Below are positions 3,826 through 5,535 of a DNA stretch of 5,535 bases, one piece after another. The DNA comes from DAOUMF01 sp034411955. Its GTDB lineage: Bacteria > Chloroflexota > Dehalococcoidia > SM23-28-2 > RBG-16-64-32. Made by a program: the position numbers and the translations under genes. The notes under the pieces were generated by a model that did no database searches, was not told the DNA's origin, and saw only the letters and a list, made by a program, of their open reading frames with translations. Within the stretch, counting starts at the first letter, position 1; each line of letters starts with the position of its first letter. The DNA lies in the NCBI GenBank assembly GCA_034411955.1, contig DAOUMF010000114.1, positions 1 to 5,535 of the forward strand. The letters are read 5' to 3'.

Positions 3826-5535
3826 CAGGAGGTCCTGGCGGCCAGCCAGGAGCTGGTGCGCAAGGAGCGCCACAGCCAGTGGGATGTGGAGCACGTCCTC
3901 ATGGCCCTGCTCACGCACGAGCGGGGCGCCGCCCCCGCCGTCTTCGAGCGCCTGAAGGTGGATACCGACAAGCTGCGCGAAGCGGTCGGCCAGGCGCTGG
4001 CCAATGCCCCCAAGCTGGCCTACGACGTGGTTCAGGTCTACACCACGCCCCGCATCGTGCGCATGCTGGAGGCGGCCAACGCCGAGGCGGAGCGCCTCAA
4101 GGACGAGTACGTGGGCGTGGAGCACCTCCTCGTCGCCATCGCCGATGAGCGGGAGGGGGAGGCCGCCCGCATCCTGGGCCAGTTCGGCGTCGATAAGGAG
4201 AAGATATACCGCGCCCTCCAGGAGGTGCGCGGCGGTGCCCGCGTGGACAGCCCCACGGCGGAGTCCAAGTACCGCGCCCTCGAGCGCTACAGCATCGACC
4301 TGACGGAGGCGGCCCGCCAGGGCAAGCTGGACCCCGTCATCGGCCGCGAGGACGAGATCAAGCGGGTGATGCAGGTGCTCAACCGCCGCACCAAGAACAA
4401 CCCCGTGATCATCGGCGAGGCCGGTGTGGGCAAGACCGCCATCGCCGAGGGGCTGGCCCAGAAGATCGTGGCCGGCGACGTGCCGGAGAACCTCAAGGAC
4501 AAGCGCGTGCTGGCCCTGGACATGGGCGCCATGGTGGCCGGCTCCAAGTTCCGCGGCGAGTTCGAGGAGCGTCTGAAGGCGGTCATGGACGAGATCAAGC
4601 AGGCCAAGGGCGAGGTCATCGTCTTCATCGACGAGATACATCAGGTGATGGGCGCGGGCGCCGCCGAGGGCGCCATCGACGCTTCCACCATGATGAAGCC
4701 CGCCCTGGCCCGCGGCGAGCTCCAGTGCGTGGGCGCTTGCACCCTGGACAACTACCGCCAGCATATCGAGAAGGACGCTGCCCTGGAGCGACGCTTCGCC
4801 CCCGTCTACGTGGACGAGCCCAGCGTTGACGATACCATCGAGATGGTGAAGGGGCTGCGGCCCCGCTACGAGACGCACCACAAGGTCAAGATCACCGATG
4901 ACGCCATCGCGGCGGCGGTCAGCCTCTCGAACCGCTACATCTCCGACCGCCACCTGCCGGACAAGGCGATCGACCTCATCGACGAGGCGGCCTCCAAGCA
5001 CGTCATCGAGGCCCAGAGCATGCCGCCGGAGGTGCGTGAGCTCCAGGAGCGGGTGGACAAGCTGGGGCGGGAGGCGGAGGCCGCCGTCCAGCGCCAGGAG
5101 TACGAGGCGGCCGCCCACATCAAGACGGAGCTGGAGCAGATCCGGGCCGAGTACGAGCAGATACGCTCCCAGTGGGAGCAAGAGCACGTCGGCAGCATGA
5201 CCGTGGACGAATCGGACATCGCGGAGCTGGTGGCCAAGATGACGGGCATCCCTGTCTCCCGCATGCTGGAGGGCGAGAGCGAGAAGCTGCTGCACATGGA
5301 GGAGCGTCTGCACGAACGGGTGATCGGCCAGGAGGAGGCGATCCGGGCGGTATCGGAGGCGATCCGCCGCGCCCGCGCCGGGCTCAAGGACCCGCGCCGG
5401 CCCATCGGCAGCTTCATCTTCCTGGGGCCCACGGGCGTGGGCAAGACGGAGCTGGCGCGGGCCCTCGCCGAGTTCCTGTTCGATGACGAGCAGGCGATGG
5501 TCCGGCTGGACATGTCCGAGTACATGGAGAAGCAC
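3793..5535 (+). CDS. Clp/HSP100 AAA+ ATPase, ClpC-like with ClpB-like N-domain, 3'-truncated
   Basis: A hexameric unfoldase that threads proteins through its central pore; 581 codons are visible, of a family about 800-870 long. Residues 1-150 form the Clp N-domain with two repeats (RFTEGAQEVLAASQEL; DEYVGVEHLLVAI), resembling ClpB. NBD1 has Walker A GEAGVGKT at 208-215 (usual GEPGVGKT), Walker B FIDE ending at 281, sensor Thr in GACTLDNYR, and arginine fingers in LERRF. The middle domain (about 402-470) is only some 69 residues and carries the UVR-like AAVQRQEYEAAA (430-440), as in ClpC and unlike the long ClpB coiled coil. NBD2 begins near 490 with Walker A GPTGVGKT at 545-552, then DMSEYMEKH at the edge. 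The ClpP-docking loop lies beyond the window, so protease partner versus disaggregase is undecided. The start is set by GAGGTG 7 bases upstream and by family homology; an ATG follows immediately at 3796. It lies 291 bases after hspR, behind hairpins and an inserted repeat. Confidence 0.95.
   Translation, partial: MMRQDRFTEGAQEVLAASQELVRKERHSQWDVEHVLMALLTHERGAAPAVFERLKVDTDKLREAVGQALANAPKLAYDVVQVYTTPRIVRMLEAANAEAERLKDEYVGVEHLLVAIADEREGEAARILGQFGVDKEKIYRALQEVRGGARVDSPTAESKYRALERYSIDLTEAARQGKLDPVIGREDEIKRVMQVLNRRTKNNPVIIGEAGVGKTAIAEGLAQKIVAGDVPENLKDKRVLALDMGAMVAGSKFRGEFEERLKAVMDEIKQAKGEVIVFIDEIHQVMGAGAAEGAIDASTMMKPALARGELQCVGACTLDNYRQHIEKDAALERRFAPVYVDEPSVDDTIEMVKGLRPRYETHHKVKITDDAIAAAVSLSNRYISDRHLPDKAIDLIDEAASKHVIEAQSMPPEVRELQERVDKLGREAEAAVQRQEYEAAAHIKTELEQIRAEYEQIRSQWEQEHVGSMTVDESDIAELVAKMTGIPVSRMLEGESEKLLHMEERLHERVIGQEEAIRAVSEAIRRARAGLKDPRRPIGSFIFLGPTGVGKTELARALAEFLFDDEQAMVRLDMSEYMEKH

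Noticed and set aside
3616..5535. Very long open frame on the minus strand opposite the Clp ATPase
   Set aside because: It is the antisense shadow of a GC-rich coding region: its Leu/His/Gly/Ala-rich low-complexity product matches no family I know, whereas the plus frame gives a complete set of Clp motifs.

Overview
The window is GC-rich chromosomal DNA from a bacterium. It carries a heat-shock gene cluster beside the 3' part of a carbohydrate-enzyme gene. The gene set (Hsp20, a DnaJ with a reduced zinc finger, the MerR-family repressor HspR, and an HSP100/Clp ATPase), the dense GC-rich coding and an interspersed repeat of the 'CHSERSEES/SEARNL' kind would suit a Chloroflexota (Dehalococcoidia-like) genome. 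A deep-branching actinobacterium is an alternative. This placement is an inference and rests on no single marker.

Layout. Bases 1-1216 (+) are the C-terminal two thirds of a GH15 glucoamylase/trehalase-type enzyme, cut by the window edge. A strong hairpin (1239-1268) separates it from a convergent hsp20 gene (1735-1298, -). Between hsp20 and dnaJ lies a divergent control region (about 1775-1885). It holds two near-consensus sigma-70 promoters facing away from each other and, between them, an inverted repeat with the geometry of the HspR operator HAIR. Rightward there follow dnaJ (1886-2890), a 71-codon gene of unknown function and unusually low GC (2915-3130), hspR (3133-3501) and the 5' 581 codons of a Clp ATPase (3793 to the window end).

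The genes look like one chaperone regulon. HspR, encoded in the operon, would bind the site in front of dnaJ and hsp20 and so control its own synthesis, the DnaJ co-chaperone, the small heat-shock holdase and probably the Clp unfoldase. dnaK and grpE are not in the window. The dnaJ -10 box ends only 6 bases before the ATG and there is no Shine-Dalgarno, so dnaJ mRNA is probably leaderless.

The most unusual stretch is 3497-3825. Two tandem hairpins start at the hspR stop codon. They are followed by a palindromic, MITE-like repeat (3615-3767) inserted exactly at the clp start. A 46-bp perfect direct repeat, holding the ribosome binding site, start codon and first 11 codons of clp, is present on both sides of the insert. 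The gene therefore stayed intact while a decoy 5' end was left upstream. The Clp ATPase itself has mixed features, with a ClpB-like N-domain followed by a ClpC-like first ATPase domain and a short ClpC/UVR-type middle domain. I see no RNA genes, CRISPR arrays or toxin-antitoxin, phage or defence systems.
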